DNA of 64,000 nt from Sympetrum striolatum (GCA_947579665.1 OX388347.1:41176943-41240942), one strand, 5' to 3'; counted from the stretch's first letter, positions 11,879 through 25,446 are shown. Made by a program: numbers and translations. Notes: generated from the sequence alone by a model not told the origin.

Positions 11879-12953
11879 GATACTAATTCACAGCCTAAAC
11901 CACAAGCGTCATTGACTTGAAATTTTTACGACGTATTGGCCATAACGTGTAACCGCCATAAAAATTGCGATTTTGATCCTCAGTGTCATGGGTTCGATTC
12001 CAGAGGGCCCCAAAGTCGCGATTTTCCCCATAAGATTACATGGCGGGGATTTTCGAAAATTTTTTTGAGGCACTTCCCGGAAAAGCAGAGAGTTGAAACT
12101 CGAGGGACCGCTAAATGCCGTGCATAGCCAACGAAAATCGGAAAGACATCTTCGAATATTGTCCTTGGTTCGATGCTAGGCCGGGGCAAAAATCGGCCGT
12201 TTAAAATGCATTGCGGCGATTTTTAAGATTTTTTTTGGACCCTTTCCCGATAACATGGATTATTGAAACTCGGCACGTCGATAGATATCATGAATTTATT
12301 TCATAATCGAATTTTACATATTAGCTTATGGTCCTTGGTTCGATCCCAGAGGACCATTTGCACTTCCCAATGCTTTTCTTACGGAGATAACGGAAACAAA
12401 TTTTAGGTACTTCCCGGCACGATATCAACTTCAAACTTTGCATGTACAAAGATCAAGTCCATACAAATCAAACAGTGCATTCACAGCTATCAAAGAGTCC
12501 TGGGTTCGACACCAGGTGTCTCTGCAATCAGAAGTTAATCCGATTTTTAGGAATTATTTTGAAACCTTTGCCAATAATATAGAAACTTCAAATTCGGCAT
12601 ATAGATAGAGATCATAAATAACTTTCAGAAACATTTTTTAGATTTCCAAGATCGTCCTTGGTTCGAATCCAGAGAGCCATTTAAATTCGTAAAAATTAGA
12701 ACGTCTTTTGAGGCAGTTGTAGCCCATATTTCTGCTTGAATTTTCACACATCGTTAGAGATGGTGATGTTCTATTGTGCTGCATAGTATGTTCACAGTAA
12801 AGACCCGGGTTCGATGCCGGACGATGGAATTTAGGCAAATTTTAAGAAAAATTTCACTCTTTTTTTTTCTTTTGATGGCCGTCCGGATATGATGCCGACA
12901 TGAACATAGTGTTGTCGATCTGCTTGCAGTATGCAAGCAACATTTTACTCGTA
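11878..12953 (+). repeat. Unit 11, type 1 head, type 2 body (recombinant)
   Basis: Boxes are at 11993, 12169, 12339, 12505, 12662 and 12810. The second landmark (TTGAAATT, TTGAAACT or TTCAAA) lies at 11917, 12093, 12263, 12430, 12587 and 12736, that is 76, 76, 76, 75, 75 and 74 bp before each box. Sequence up to and through box 1 is type 1 (AAAATTGCGATTTTGA, CCAGAGGGCCCC). From GCGATTTTCCCC onward it is type 2, so the switch lies just downstream of the box. Confidence 0.88.
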
Positions 12954-13056
12954 TATATGAATGAATCCGGAGAAGCATCTATATATAATAGATATATAGA
13001 TGCTTCTCCGGATTCATTCATATATATAGCTATATAGCTATATAGGTATATAGATA
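12954..13056. repeat. Spacer: head-to-head module pair
   Basis: One forward and one reverse GAATGAATCCGGAGAAGC module face each other around a TATA core, forming a palindrome of about 70 bp, followed by AGCTATAT repeats. Confidence 0.87.
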
Positions 13057-14131
13057 GGATACAAATTCACAGGCTAAACCACAAGCGTCATTGACTTGAA
13101 ATTTTTACGACATATTGGCCATAACGTGTAACCTCCAGGAAAAAGCCGACATTGAACCTCGGGGTCATGGGTTCGATTCCAGAAGGCCCCAAAGTCGCGA
13201 TTTTCTCCATAAGAATACATGGCAGGGATTTTCGAAAATTTTTTTTAGGCACTTCCCGGGAAAGGAGAGAGTTGAAATTCAAGGGATCGCTAGATGCCGT
13301 GCATATCTAAAGGAAACCATAAAGACATCTACGAATATTATCCTTGGTTCGATGCTAGGTCACGGCAAAAATCGGCCGTTTAAAATGCATTGTGGCGATT
13401 TTTAAGATTTTTTTTGGACCCTTTTCCGATGGCATAGAAACTTGAAATTCGGTATGAGGTTAGATACTATATAATAAAATCATAATCAAATTTTATATAT
13501 TCGCTGATGGTCCTTGGTTCGATCCCAGAGGGACATTAAATTCCTCAATGCATTTCTTACGGAGATAACGGAAACGAATTTTAGGTACTTCCCGGCACGA
13601 TATCGACTTCAAACTTTGCATATAGAAAGATCAAGTCCATACAAATCAAACAGTGCTTTCACAGCTATCAATGTGTCCTGGGTTCGACACCAGGTGTCTC
13701 TGCAATCAGAAGTTGATCCGATTTTTAGGAATTATTTTGAAACCTTTGCCATTAATATAGAAACTTCAAATTCGGCATATAGATAGAGATCATAAATAAC
13801 TTAAAGAAACATTTTTTAGATTTCCAAGATCGTCCTTGGTTCGAATCAAGAGAGCCATTTAAATTCGTGAAAATTAGAACGTCTTTTGAGGCAGTTGTAG
13901 CCCATATTTCTGCTTGAATTTTCACACATAGTTAGAAATGGTGATGTTCTATTGTGCTGCATAGTAAGTTCTCAGTAAAGACCCGGGTTCGATGCCAGAC
14001 GATGGAATTTCAGCGAATTTTAAGAAAAATTTCAATCCATTTTTTTCTTTTGATGGCCGTCCCGATATGATGCCCACATGATAATAGTGTTGTCGATCTG
14101 CTTGCAGTATGCAAGCTACATTTTACTCGTA
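13057..14131 (+). repeat. Unit 12, type 1 head, type 2 body (recombinant)
   Basis: Boxes are at 13172, 13348, 13518, 13683, 13840 and 13988. The change from type 1 to type 2 occurs upstream of box 1, in the shared AACCTCCAG stretch. Spacer 14132-14179 holds one forward module. Confidence 0.87.
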
Positions 14132-14179
14132 TGATATATGAATGAATCCGGAGAAGCATCTATATATAATAGATAGAGA

Positions 14180-15253
14180 GGATACAAAGTCACAGGCTAA
14201 ACCACTAGCGTCAATGGCATGAAATTTTTACGACACATTGGCCATAACGTATAACCTCCAGAAAAATTGCGATTTTGAACCTCAGTGTCATGGGTTCGAT
14301 TCCAGAGGGCCCCAAAGTCCCGATTTTTCCCGTTTAAATGCATTGCTTTGATTTTCGGGAATTAAAAAAAATACTTTCCGGGTAGGTAGAGAATCAAAAC
14401 TCAAGGAGCCTATATATATGAACATGATCTATCGAAAACATAAATGAGTTTTACGGAAAATATCCTGGGTTCGATGCTAGGTCGGGGCAAAAATCGGCCG
14501 TTTAAAATGCATTGTGGCGATTTTAACAAATTTTTTTGGACCCCCATCCGAATGCATGGACACTTGAAATTTGGCATGGGGTTAGAAATCATAAAAATAT
14601 TTCATAATCAATTTTTTTGTATTCGCTTATGGTCCTTGGTTCGATCCCAGAGGGCCATTTGCACTCCACAATGCATTTCTTATGGGGATAACGGAAACAC
14701 ATTTGAGGTACTTCCCGGCATGATATTGACTTCAAATTTTCTATGAAATTAGATCAGGTCCTAGCAAGTCATTTTGTGCATTTACAGCTTCCAATACGTC
14801 CAGGGTTCGACACCAGGCGTCTCTACAATCATTCACTGATCTGATCTTTAAGAATTATTTTGAACCCCTTCCCAATAATATTAAAACTTGAAATTCGGCA
14901 TATATATAGAACATATAGATACATTTCGAAAACACATTTTATATTTCCTAGATCGTCCTTGGTTCGAATCCAGAGAGCTATTAACATTCGTGAAAAGTAG
15001 GTCTTCGTTTGAGGCAGTTGCAGCCAATATTTCTGCTTGAATTTTCACACGTATTTAGAGAAGATGAGGTTCTGATGTGCTGCATAGAAATTTCACCAAA
15101 AAGACCCGGGTTCGATGCCAAACGATTAAATTGAAGCGAATTTTAAGAATATTTTTAATCCTTTTTTTCCTTTCCGGGACCGTCCGATATAATGCCGTTA
15201 TGAAATTAGTGTTGTCGATCTGCTTGCAGTATGCAAGCTACATTTTACTCGTA
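14180..15253 (+). repeat. Unit 13, type 1
   Basis: Boxes are at 14295, 14470, 14640, 14806, 14963 and 15111. The sixth-monomer T-tract differs slightly (TTTTTTTCCTTTCC). Spacer 15254-15281 is a TA run. Confidence 0.87.
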
Positions 15254-15281
15254 TTCATATATATATATATATATATAGAGA

Positions 15282-16357
15282 GGATACAAAGTCACAGGCT
15301 AAACCACTAGCGTCAATGGCTTGAAATTTTTACGACATATTGGCCATAACGTCTAACCTCCAGAAAAATTGCGATTTTGAACCTCAGTGTCATGGGTTCG
15401 ATTCCAGAGGGCCCCAAAGTCGCGATTTTCCCCATAAGATTACATGGCGGGGATTTTCGAAAATTTTTTTGAGGCACTTCCCGGAAAAGCAGAGAGTTGA
15501 AACTCGAGGGACCGCTAAATGCCGTGCATAGCCAACGAAAATTGGAAAGACATCTTCGAATATTGTCCTTGGTTCGATGCTAGGCCGGGGCAAAAATCGG
15601 CCGTTTAAAATGCATTGCGGCGATTTTTAAGATTTTTTTTGGATCCTTTCCCGATAACATGGATTATTGAAACTCGGCACGTCGATAGATATCATGAAAT
15701 TATTTCATAATCGAATTTTACATATTAGCCTATGGTCCTTGGTTCGATCCCAGAGGACCATTTGCACTTCCCAATGCTTTTCTTATTGAGATAACGGAAA
15801 CAAATTTTAGGTACTTCCCGGCACGATATCAACTTCAAACTTTGCATGTACAAAGATCAAGTCCATACAAATCAAACAGTACATTCACAGCTATCAAAGA
15901 GTCCTGGGTTCGACACCAGGTGTCTCTGCAATCAGAAGTTAATCCGATTTTTAGGAATTATTTTGAAACCTTTGCCAATAATATAGAAACTTCAAATTCG
16001 GCATATAGATAGAGATAATAAATAACTTTCAGAAACATTTTTTTGATTACCAAGATCGTCCTTGGTTCGAATCCAGAGAGCCATTTAAATTCGTAAAAAT
16101 TAGAACGTCTTTTTAGGCAGTTGTAGCCCATATTTCTGCTTGAATTTTCACACATCGTTAGAGATGGTGATGTTCTATTGTTCTGCATAGTAAGTTCACA
16201 GTAAAGACCCGGGTTCGATGCCGGACGATGGAATTTAGGCAAATTTTAAGAAAAATTTCAATCTTTTTTTTTCTTTTGATGGCCGTCCGGATATGATGCC
16301 GACATGAAAATAGTGTTGTCGATCTGCTTGCAGTATGCAAGCAACATTTTACTCGTA
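15282..16357 (+). repeat. Unit 14, type 1 head, type 2 body (recombinant)
   Basis: Boxes are at 15397, 15573, 15743, 15909, 16066 and 16214. It is very close to unit 11, with the same head/body switch just after box 1. Spacer 16358-16428 holds one reverse module and a TA run. Confidence 0.87.
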
Positions 16358-16428
16358 TATATCTATTATATATAGATGCTTCTCCGGATTCATTCATGTA
16401 TCCATATATATATATATATATAGAGAGA

Positions 16429-17507
16429 GGATACAAACTCACAGCCTAAACTACAAGAGTGATTGAGTTGAAATTTTTGCGACATATTGGCCATAACGTG
16501 TAACTACCAGAAAAATTGCGATTTTGAACTTCAGTGTCATGGGGTCGATTCCAGAGGGCCCCAAAGTCCCGATTTTTCCCGTTTAAATACATTGCTTTGA
16601 ATTTCGGGAATTTTTAAAAAATACTTGCCGGATAGGTAGGGCCTTTAAACTCAAGGAGCCGATATATATGGTTATGATCTATCGAAAACATAAATGAGTT
16701 TTACGGAAAATATCCTGGGTTCGATGCTAGGTCGAGGCAAAAATCGGCCGTTTAAAATGCATTGTGGCGATTTTTAAGAAATTTTTTTGGACCCTTTTAC
16801 GATGGCATAGAAACTTGAAATTCGGTATGAGATGAGATACCATAAAAATATATCATAATCAAATTTTTCATGTTCGCTGATGGTCCTTGGTTCGATCCCA
16901 GAGGGACATTTAAATTCCTCAATGCATTTCTTACGGAGATAACGGACACAAATTTTAGGTACTTCCCGGCATGCTATCGACTTCAAATTTTGCCTGATAG
17001 AGGAGCAAGACTTAACAAATCAAACTATGCATTCACAGCTATCAATGTGTCCTGGGTTCGACACCAGGTGTCTCTGCAATCAGAAGTTGATCCGATTTTT
17101 AGAAATTATTTTGAAACCTTTCCCAATAATATAGAAACTTGAAATTTGACATATAGATTGAGATGATTAATACCTTTTAGAAACATATTTTTTATTTCCA
17201 TGATCGTCCTTGGTTCGAGTCCCGAGAGCCATTTACATTCGTGAACATTAGAGCGTCTTTTGAGGCAGTTGTAGCCAATATTTCTGCTTGAATTTTCACA
17301 CATAGTTAGAGATGGTGATCTTTTATTGTGTTTCATTGTAGTTTTACCAGTAAGACCCGGGTTCGATGCCAGACGATGAAATTTCAGCAAATTTAAGAAA
17401 ATATTAAATCCTTTTTTTTTTGCTTATGAGGACCGTCCCGATGTGATGCCGATATAAAATTAGTATTGCCGATCTGCTTGCAGTATGCAAGCAACATTTT
17501 ACTCGTA
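16429..17507 (+). repeat. Unit 15, type 1
   Basis: Boxes are at 16544 (altered to GTCGA), 16720, 16891, 17057, 17214 and 17362. Spacer 17508-17566 has one forward module of the GCGTC form. Confidence 0.87.
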
Positions 17508-17566
17508 TATATATAAGTATATCCGGAGAAGCGTCTATATATAATAGATAATAATATATATAGAGA

Positions 17567-18643
17567 GGATACAAACTCACAGCCTAAACCACAAGAGTGA
17601 TTGAGCTGAAATTTTTACGACATATTGGCCATAACGTGTAACCACCAGAAAAATTGCGATTTTGTACCTCAGTGTCATGGGTTCGATTCCAGGGGGCCCC
17701 AAAGTCCCGATTTTTCCCGTTTAAATGCATTGCTTTGATTTTCGGGAATTAAAAAAAAATACTTCCCGGATAGGTAGAGAATTAAATCTCAAGGAGCCTT
17801 TATATATGGTCATGGTCTATCGAAAACATAAATGAGTTTTACGAAAAATATCCTAAGTTCGATGCTAGGTCGAGGCAAAAATCGGCCGTTTAAAAAGCAT
17901 TGTGGCGATTTTTATGATTTTTTTTGGATCCTTTCCCGATGGCATGGATACTTGAAATTCGGCATGAGGTTGGAGATCATAAATTTATTTCATAATCAAA
18001 TTTTTTGTATCCGCTGATAGTCCTTGGTTCGATCCCAGAGGGCCATTTACATTCCTCAATGCATTTCTTATGGAGATAACGGAGACAAATTTTAGGTACT
18101 TCCCGGCATGATATCGATTTCAAACTTTGCAGAAAATAAGATCAAGTCCTTTAAAATCATACTGTGCATTCACAGCGTAAATATATTTCCTGGGTTCGAC
18201 ACCAGGCGTCTCTTATATCAGTAGTTGATCCGATTTTTAATAATTATTTTGAGCCCTATCCCAATAATATAGAAACTTGAAATTCGGCAAATAGATAGAG
18301 ATCATAAATAACTTTCATGAACATGTTTCAGATTTCCAAGATCGTCCTTGGTTCGAATCCCGAGCGCCATTTACATTCCTGAAAAGTAGAACGTCGTTTG
18401 AGGCAGTTGTAGCCAATATTTCTGCTTGAATTTTAACACATAGTTAGAGATGGTTATCCTTTGTTGCGCTGCATAGGAAATACCAGGAAGACCCGGGTTC
18501 GATGCCAGACAATTAAATTGCAGCGAATTTTAAGAATATTTTCAATACCTTTTTTTTTCTTTTGAGGGCCGTCCCGATATGATGCTTACATGAAATTATT
18601 GTTGTCGATCTGCTTGCAGTATGCAAGCTACATTTTACTCGTA
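17567..18643 (+). repeat. Unit 16, type 1
   Basis: Boxes are at 17682, 17858 (AAGTTCGATGCT, stem side altered), 18028, 18195, 18352 and 18498. Spacer 18644-18701 has one forward module of the GCATC form. Confidence 0.87.
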
Positions 18644-18701
18644 ATAGATAGATATATGAATGAATCCGGAGAAGCATCTATATATAATAGATATATAGAG
18701 A

Positions 18702-19780
18702 GGATACAAACTCACAGCCTAAACCACAAGAGTGATTGAGTTGAAATTTTTACGACATATTGGCCATAACGTGTAACCTCCAGAAAAATTGCGATTTTTA
18801 ACCTCAGTGTCATTGGTTCGATTCCAGAGGGTCCCAAAGTCCCGATTTTTCCCGTTTAAATGCATTGCTTTGATTTTCGGGAATTTTTAAAAAATACTTC
18901 CCGGATAGGTAGAGAATCAAAACTCAAGGAGCGTATATATATGGTCATGATCTATCGTAAACATAAATGGGTTTTACTTAAAATATCCTGGGTTCGATGC
19001 TAGGTCGAGGCAAATATCGGCCGTTTAAAATGCATTGTGGCGATTTTTAAGATTTTTTTTGGACCACTTCCCGATGGTATGGAAACTTGAAATTCGGCAT
19101 GGAGTTGGAGATTACAATAATATTTCATTATCAAATTTTTCATATCCGCTGATGGTCCTTGGTTCGATCCCAGAGAGTAATTTGCATTCCTCAATGCATT
19201 TCTTATGGAGATATCAGAAAACGGTTTTAGGTACTTCCCGGCATGATATCGACTTCAAACTTTGTATGATATAAGATGAAGTCCTAATAAGTCATATTGT
19301 GCATTCACAGCTACCAATATTTCCTTGGTTCGACACCAGGCGTCTCTACAATCAGTAATTTATGCGAGTTTTAAGAATTAATTTAAACCCCTTCCCAGTA
19401 ATATTAAAACATGAAATTAGGTATAGAGATAGAAAACGTAGATACATTTCAAAAACATGTTTAAGATTTCCTAGATCGTCCTTGGTTCGAATCCAGAAAG
19501 CCATTCAAATTATTGAAAAGTAGGACGTCATTTGAGGCAGTTGGAGCCAATATTTCTGCTTGAATTTACACACATACTTAGAGATGATGATCTTCTGTTG
19601 TTCTCTATAGTAAGTTCACCAGGAAGGCCTAGGTTCAATGCCAGACGATTAAATTGCGGCGAATTTTAAGAATATTTTCAATCCCTTTTTTTTTTTTTTT
19701 GAGGGCCGTCCCGATATGATGCCGACATGAAATTAGTTTTGTCGATCTGCTTGCAGTATGCAAGCTACATTTTACTCGTA
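18702..19780 (+). repeat. Unit 17, type 1
   Basis: Boxes are at 18817, 18993, 19163, 19329, 19486 and 19634 (the last altered to TTCAA). Spacer 19781-19873 holds a forward GCGTC module facing a reverse ATGC module. Confidence 0.87.
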
Positions 19781-19873
19781 TATATATAGGTATATCCGGA
19801 GAAGCGTCTATATATCTATTATATATAGATGCTTCTCCGGATTCATTCATGTATCCATATATATATATAGCGA

Positions 19874-20951
19874 GGATACAAATTCACAGGCTAAACCACA
19901 ATCGTCATTGACCTGAAATTTTTACGACATATTGGCCATAACGTATAACCTCCAGAAAAATTGCGATTTTGAACCTCAGTGTCATTGGTTCGATTCCAGA
20001 GGGCCCTAAAGTCCCGATTTTTCCCGTTTAAATGCATTGCCGTGATTTTCGGGAATTTTTAAAAAATACTTCCCGGATAGGTAGAGAATCAAAACTCATG
20101 GAGCCTATATATATGGTCATGATCTATCGAAAACATAAATGAGTTTCACAAAAAATATCCTGGGTTCGATGCTAGGTCGAGGCAAAAATCGGCCGTTTAA
20201 AATGCATTGTGGCGATTTTTAAGATTTTTTTTGGACCCTTTCCCGATGGCAAGGAAACTTGAAATTCGGCATGAGGTTGGAGATCATACATATATTTCAT
20301 AATCAAGTTTTACAATTTCGCTGATGGTCCTTGGTTCGATCCCAGAGGGCCATTTACATTCCTCCATGCATTTCTTATGGAGATAACAGTAAAAAGTTTT
20401 AGGTACTTCCCGGCATGATATCAACTTCAAAATTTGTATGAAATAAGATGAAGTCCTAATAAGTCATACTGTGCATTCACAGCTACCAATATTTCCTGGG
20501 TTCGACACCAGGCGTCTCTACAATCAGTAAATTAACCGATATTTAAGAATTAATTTAAACCCCTTCACAATAATATTATAACATGAAATTAGGCATATAG
20601 ATAGAGAACATAGATACATTTCAAAAACGTGTTTTAAATTTCCTAGATCGTCCTTGGTTCGAATCCAGAGAGCCATTTACATTATTGAAAAGTAGGACGT
20701 CGTTTGAGGCTGTTGGAGCCAATATATCTGCTTGAATTTTCACACATAGTAAGAGATGGTGATTTTCTGTTGTGCTGCATAGTAAATTCACCATTAAGAC
20801 CCAGGTTCGATGCCAGACGATTAAATTGCAGCGAATTTTAAGAATATTTTCCATCCTTTAATTTCTTTTTTGACGGCCTTCCCGATATGATGCCGACATG
20901 AAATTAGTGTTTTCGATCTGCTTGCAGTATGCAAGCTACATTTTACTCGTA
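19874..20951 (+). repeat. Unit 18, type 1
   Basis: Boxes are at 19989, 20165, 20335, 20501, 20658 and 20806; exact 817 bp. From 20,644 onward it belongs to an exact tandem duplication shared with unit 19. Spacer 20952-20999 is built from TATAGATAGG repeats. Confidence 0.87.
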
Positions 20952-20999
20952 TATAGATAGGTATATAGATAGGTATATAGATAGGTATATAGATAGATA

Positions 21000-22077
21000 G
21001 GATACAAATTCACAGCCTAAACCACAAGCGTGATTGAGTTCAAATTTTTACTGCGTATTGGCCATAACAATTAACCGCCAGAAAAATTGTGATTTTGATC
21101 CTCAGTGTCATGGGTTCGATTCCAGAGGGCCCCAAAGTCCCGATTTTTCCCGTTTAAATGCATTGCTTTGATTTTCGAGAATTTTTAAAAAATACTTGCC
21201 GGATAGGTCGGGACTTAAAATTCAAGGAGCCGATATATATGGTCATGATCTATCGAAAACATAAATGAGTTTCACTAAAAATATCCTGGGTTCGATGCTA
21301 GGTCGAGGCAAAAATCGGCCGTTTAAAATGCATTGTGGCGATTTTTAAGATTTTTTTTGGACCCTTTCCCGATGGCATGGAAACTTGAAATTCGGCATGG
21401 GTTTAGATATTTTAAATATATTTAATAATCAAATTTTACATATTCGCTAATGGTCCTTGGTTCGATCCCAGAGAGCCATTTACATTCCTCAATGCATTTC
21501 TTATGGAAATAAAAGAAAAAAGGTTTTAGGTACTTCCCGGCATGATATCGACTTCAAACTTAGTATGAAATAAGATGAAGTCCTAATAAATCATACTGTC
21601 CATTCACAGCTACCAATATGTCCTGGGTTCGACACCAGGCGTCTCTACAATCAGTCACTGATCCGATATTTAAGAATTAATTTAAACCCCTTCCCAATAA
21701 TATTAAAACATGTAATTAGGCATATAGATAGAGAACATAGAGACATTTTAAAACATGTTTTAGATTTCGTAGATCGTCCTTGGTTCGAATCCAGAGAGCC
21801 ATTTACATTATTGAAAAGTAGGACGTCGTTTGAGGCTGTTGGAGCCAATATATCTGCTTGAATTTTCACACATAGTAAGAGATGGTGATTTTCTGTTGTG
21901 CTGCATAGTAAATTCACCATTAAGACCCAGGTTCGATGCCAGACGATTAAATTGCAGCGAATTTTAAGAATATTTTCCATCCTTTAATTTCTTTTTTGAC
22001 GGCCTTCCCGATATGATGCCGACATGAAATTAGTGTTTTCGATCTGCTTGCAGTATGCAAGCTACATTTTACTCGTA
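21000..22077 (+). repeat. Unit 19, type 1, exact copy pair
   Basis: Boxes are at 21115, 21291, 21461, 21628, 21784 and 21932. Positions 20,644-21,818 match 21,770-22,944 with no difference I could find, at an offset of 1,126 bp, including the microsatellite spacer. Spacer is 22078-22125. Confidence 0.88.
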
Positions 22078-22125
22078 TATAGATAGGTATATAGATAGGT
22101 ATATAGATAGGTATATAGATAGATA

Positions 22126-23202
22126 GGATACAAATTCACAGCCTAAACCACAAGCGTGATTGAGTTCAAATTTTTACTGCGTATTGGCCATAACAATTAA
22201 CCGCCAGAAAAATTGTGATTTTGATCCTCAGTGTCATGGGTTCGATTCCAGAGGGCCCCAAAGTCCCGATTTTTCCCGTTTAAATGCATTGCTTTGATTT
22301 TCGAGAATTTTTAAAAAATACTTGCCGGATAGGTCGGGACTTAAAATTCAAGGAGCCGATATATATGGTCATGATCTATCGAAAACATAAATGAGTTTCA
22401 CTAAAAATATCCTGGGTTCGATGCTAGGTCGAGGCAAAAATCGGCCGTTTAAAATGCATTGTGGCGATTTTTAAGATTTTTTTTGGACCCTTTCCCGATG
22501 GCATGGAAACTTGAAATTCGGCATGGGTTTAGATATTTTAAATATATTTAATAATCAAATTTTACATATTCGCTAATGGTCCTTGGTTCGATCCCAGAGA
22601 GCCATTTACATTCCTCAATGCATTTCTTATGGAAATAAAAGAAAAAAGGTTTTAGGTACTTCCCGGCATGATATCGACTTCAAACTTAGTATGAAATAAG
22701 ATGAAGTCCTAATAAATCATACTGTCCATTCACAGCTACCAATATGTCCTGGGTTCGACACCAGGCGTCTCTACAATCAGTCACTGATCCGATATTTAAG
22801 AATTAATTTAAACCCCTTCCCAATAATATTAAAACATGTAATTAGGCATATAGATAGAGAACATAGAGACATTTTAAAACATGTTTTAGATTTCGTAGAT
22901 CGTCCTTGGTTCGAATCCAGAGAGCCATTTACATTATTGAAAAGAAGGACGTCGTTTGAGGCAGTTGGAGCCAATATTTCTGCTTGAATTTTCACACATA
23001 GTAAGAGATGGTGATTTTCTGTTGTGCTGCATAGTAGGTTCACCAGAAAGGCCTTGGTTCGATGCCAGACGATTAATTTGCAGCGAATTTTAAGAATATT
23101 TTCAATCCTTTTTTTTTCTTTTGAGAACTGTCCCGATATGATGCCGATATGAAATTAGTGTTGTCGATCTGCTTGCAGTATGCAAGCAACATTTTACACG
23201 TA
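22126..23202 (+). repeat. Unit 20, type 1
   Basis: Boxes are at 22241, 22417, 22587, 22754, 22910 and 23058. The tail end reads ACACGTA instead of ACTCGTA. Spacer 23203-23263 has one forward GCGTC module. Confidence 0.87.
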
Positions 23203-23263
23203 TATATATAAGTATATCCGGAGAAGCGTCTATATATAATAGATATATATATATATATACACT

Positions 23264-24342
23264 GGGGATCAAAAGTCTAAGCATGTTCCACAAGTGCCAC
23301 CGACTTGAAATTTTTACGACATATTGGCCATAACGTGTAACCTCCAGGAAAAAGCTGACATTGAACCTCGGTGCCATGGGTTCGATTCCAGAAGGCCCCA
23401 AAGTCGCGATTTTCCCCATAAGATTACATGGCGGGGATTTTCGAAAATTTTTTTGAGGCACTTCCCGGAAAAGCAGAGAGTTGAAACTCGAGGGACCGCT
23501 AAATGCCGTGCATAGCCAACGAAAATTGGAAAGACATCTTCGAATATTGTCCTTGGTTCGATGCTAGGCCGGGGCAAAAATCGGCCGTTTAAAATGCATT
23601 GCGGCGATTTTAAAGATTTTTTTTGGATCCTTTCCCGATAACATGGATACTTGAAACTTGGCACGTCGATAGATACCATGAATTTATTTCATAATCGAAT
23701 TTTACATATTAGCTTATGGTCCTTGGTTCGATCCCAGAGGACCATTTGCACTTCCCAATGCTTTTCTTACGGAGATAACGGAAACAAATTTTAGGTACTT
23801 CCCGGCACGATATCGACTTCAAACTTTGCAAGTAGAAAGATCAAGTCCATACAAATCAAACAGTGCATTCACAGCTATCAAAGTGTCCTGGGTTCGACAC
23901 CAGGTGTCTCTGCAATCAGAAGTTGATCCGATTTTTAGGAATTATTTTGAAACCTTTGCCAATAATATAGAAACTTCAAATTTGGCATATAGATAGAGAA
24001 CATAAATAACTTTCAGAAACATTTTTTAGATTTTCAAGATCGTCCTTGGTTCGAATCCAGAGAGCCATTTAAATTCATGAAAATTAGAACGTCTTTTGAG
24101 GCAGTTGTAGCCCTTATTTCTGCTTGAATATTCACACATAGTTAGAGATTGTGATGTTCTATTGGGCTGCATAGTAAGTTCACAGTAAAGACCCGGGTTC
24201 GATACCAGACGATGGAATTTCAGCGAATTTTATAAAAAATTTCAATTCAATTTTTTTCTTTTGATGGCCGTCCCGATATGATGCCGACATGAAAATAGTG
24301 TAGTCGATCTGCTTGCAGTATGCAAGCAACATTTTACTCGTA
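23264..24342 (+). repeat. Unit 21, type 2
   Basis: Boxes are at 23381, 23557, 23727, 23893, 24050 and 24198, exact 817 bp. Spacer 24343-24366 is only about 24 bp, showing that the modules are dispensable. Confidence 0.87.
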
Positions 24343-24366
24343 ATAGATATATATAAGTTATACATA

Positions 24367-25446
24367 GGGGATCAAAATTCTAACCATGTTCCACAAGTGC
24401 CAACGACTTGAAATTTTTACTACGTATTGGCCATAACGTTTAACCTCCAGGAAAAAGCCGACCTTGAACCTCGGTGTCATGGGTTCGATTCCAGAAGGCC
24501 CCAAAGTCGCGATTTTCTCCATAAGGATACATGGCGGGGATTTTCGAAAATTTTTTTGAGGCACTTCCCGGAAAAGGAGAGAGTTGAAATTCAAGGGAAC
24601 GCTAGATGCCGTGCATATCTTAATTAAACCATAAAGACGTCTACGAATATTATCCTTGGTTCGATGCTAGGTCGGGGCGAAAATCGGCCGTTTAAAATGA
24701 ATTGTGGAGATTTTTAAGATTTTTTTTGGACTCCTTTCCGATGGCATAGAAACTTGAAATTCCGTATAAGGTTAGATACCATAAAAGTATTTCATAATCG
24801 ATTTTTACATATTCGCTGAAAGTCCTTGGTTCGATCCCAGAGGGACATTTAAATTCCTCAATGCATTTCTTACGGAGATAACGGAAACAAATTTTAGGTA
24901 CTTCCCGGCCGAATATCGACTTCAAACTTTGCATATAAAATGATCAAGTCCATACAAATCAAACAGTGCATTCACAGCTATCAATATGTCCTGGGTTCGA
25001 CACCAGGTGTCTCTGCATTCAGAAGTTGATCCGATTTTTAGGAATTATTTTGAAACCTTTCCCAAAAATATAGAAACTTGAAATTCGGCATATAGATAGA
25101 AATCATAAATAAAATTCTGAATCTTTTTTTTAGATTTCCAAGATCGTCCTTGGTTCGAATCCAGAGAGCCATTTAAATTCGTGAAAATTAGAACGTCTTT
25201 TGAGGCAGTTGTAGCCCATATTTCTGCTTGAATTTTCACACATAGTTAGAGATGGTGATCTTCTATTGTGCTGCTTAGTGAGTATCACCAGAAAGACCCG
25301 GGTTCGATGCCAGACGATGGAATTTCAGGGAATTTTAAGAAAAATTTCAATCCATTTTTTTCTTTTGATGGCCGTCCCGATATGATGCCGACATGAAAAT
25401 AGTGTTGTCGATCTGCTTGCAGTATGCAAGCAACATTTTACTCGTA
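24367..25446 (+). repeat. Unit 22, type 2
   Basis: Boxes are at 24484, 24660, 24830, 24996, 25154 and 25303. Spacer 25447-25503 has one forward GCGTC module. Confidence 0.87.

Noticed and set aside
12870..12930. Hammerhead ribozyme in the unit tail
   Set aside because: GATATGATGCCGACATGAAA looks superficially like part of the core. The CUGANGA and GAAA elements are not in the right form or spacing, and no three-stem fold is apparent.
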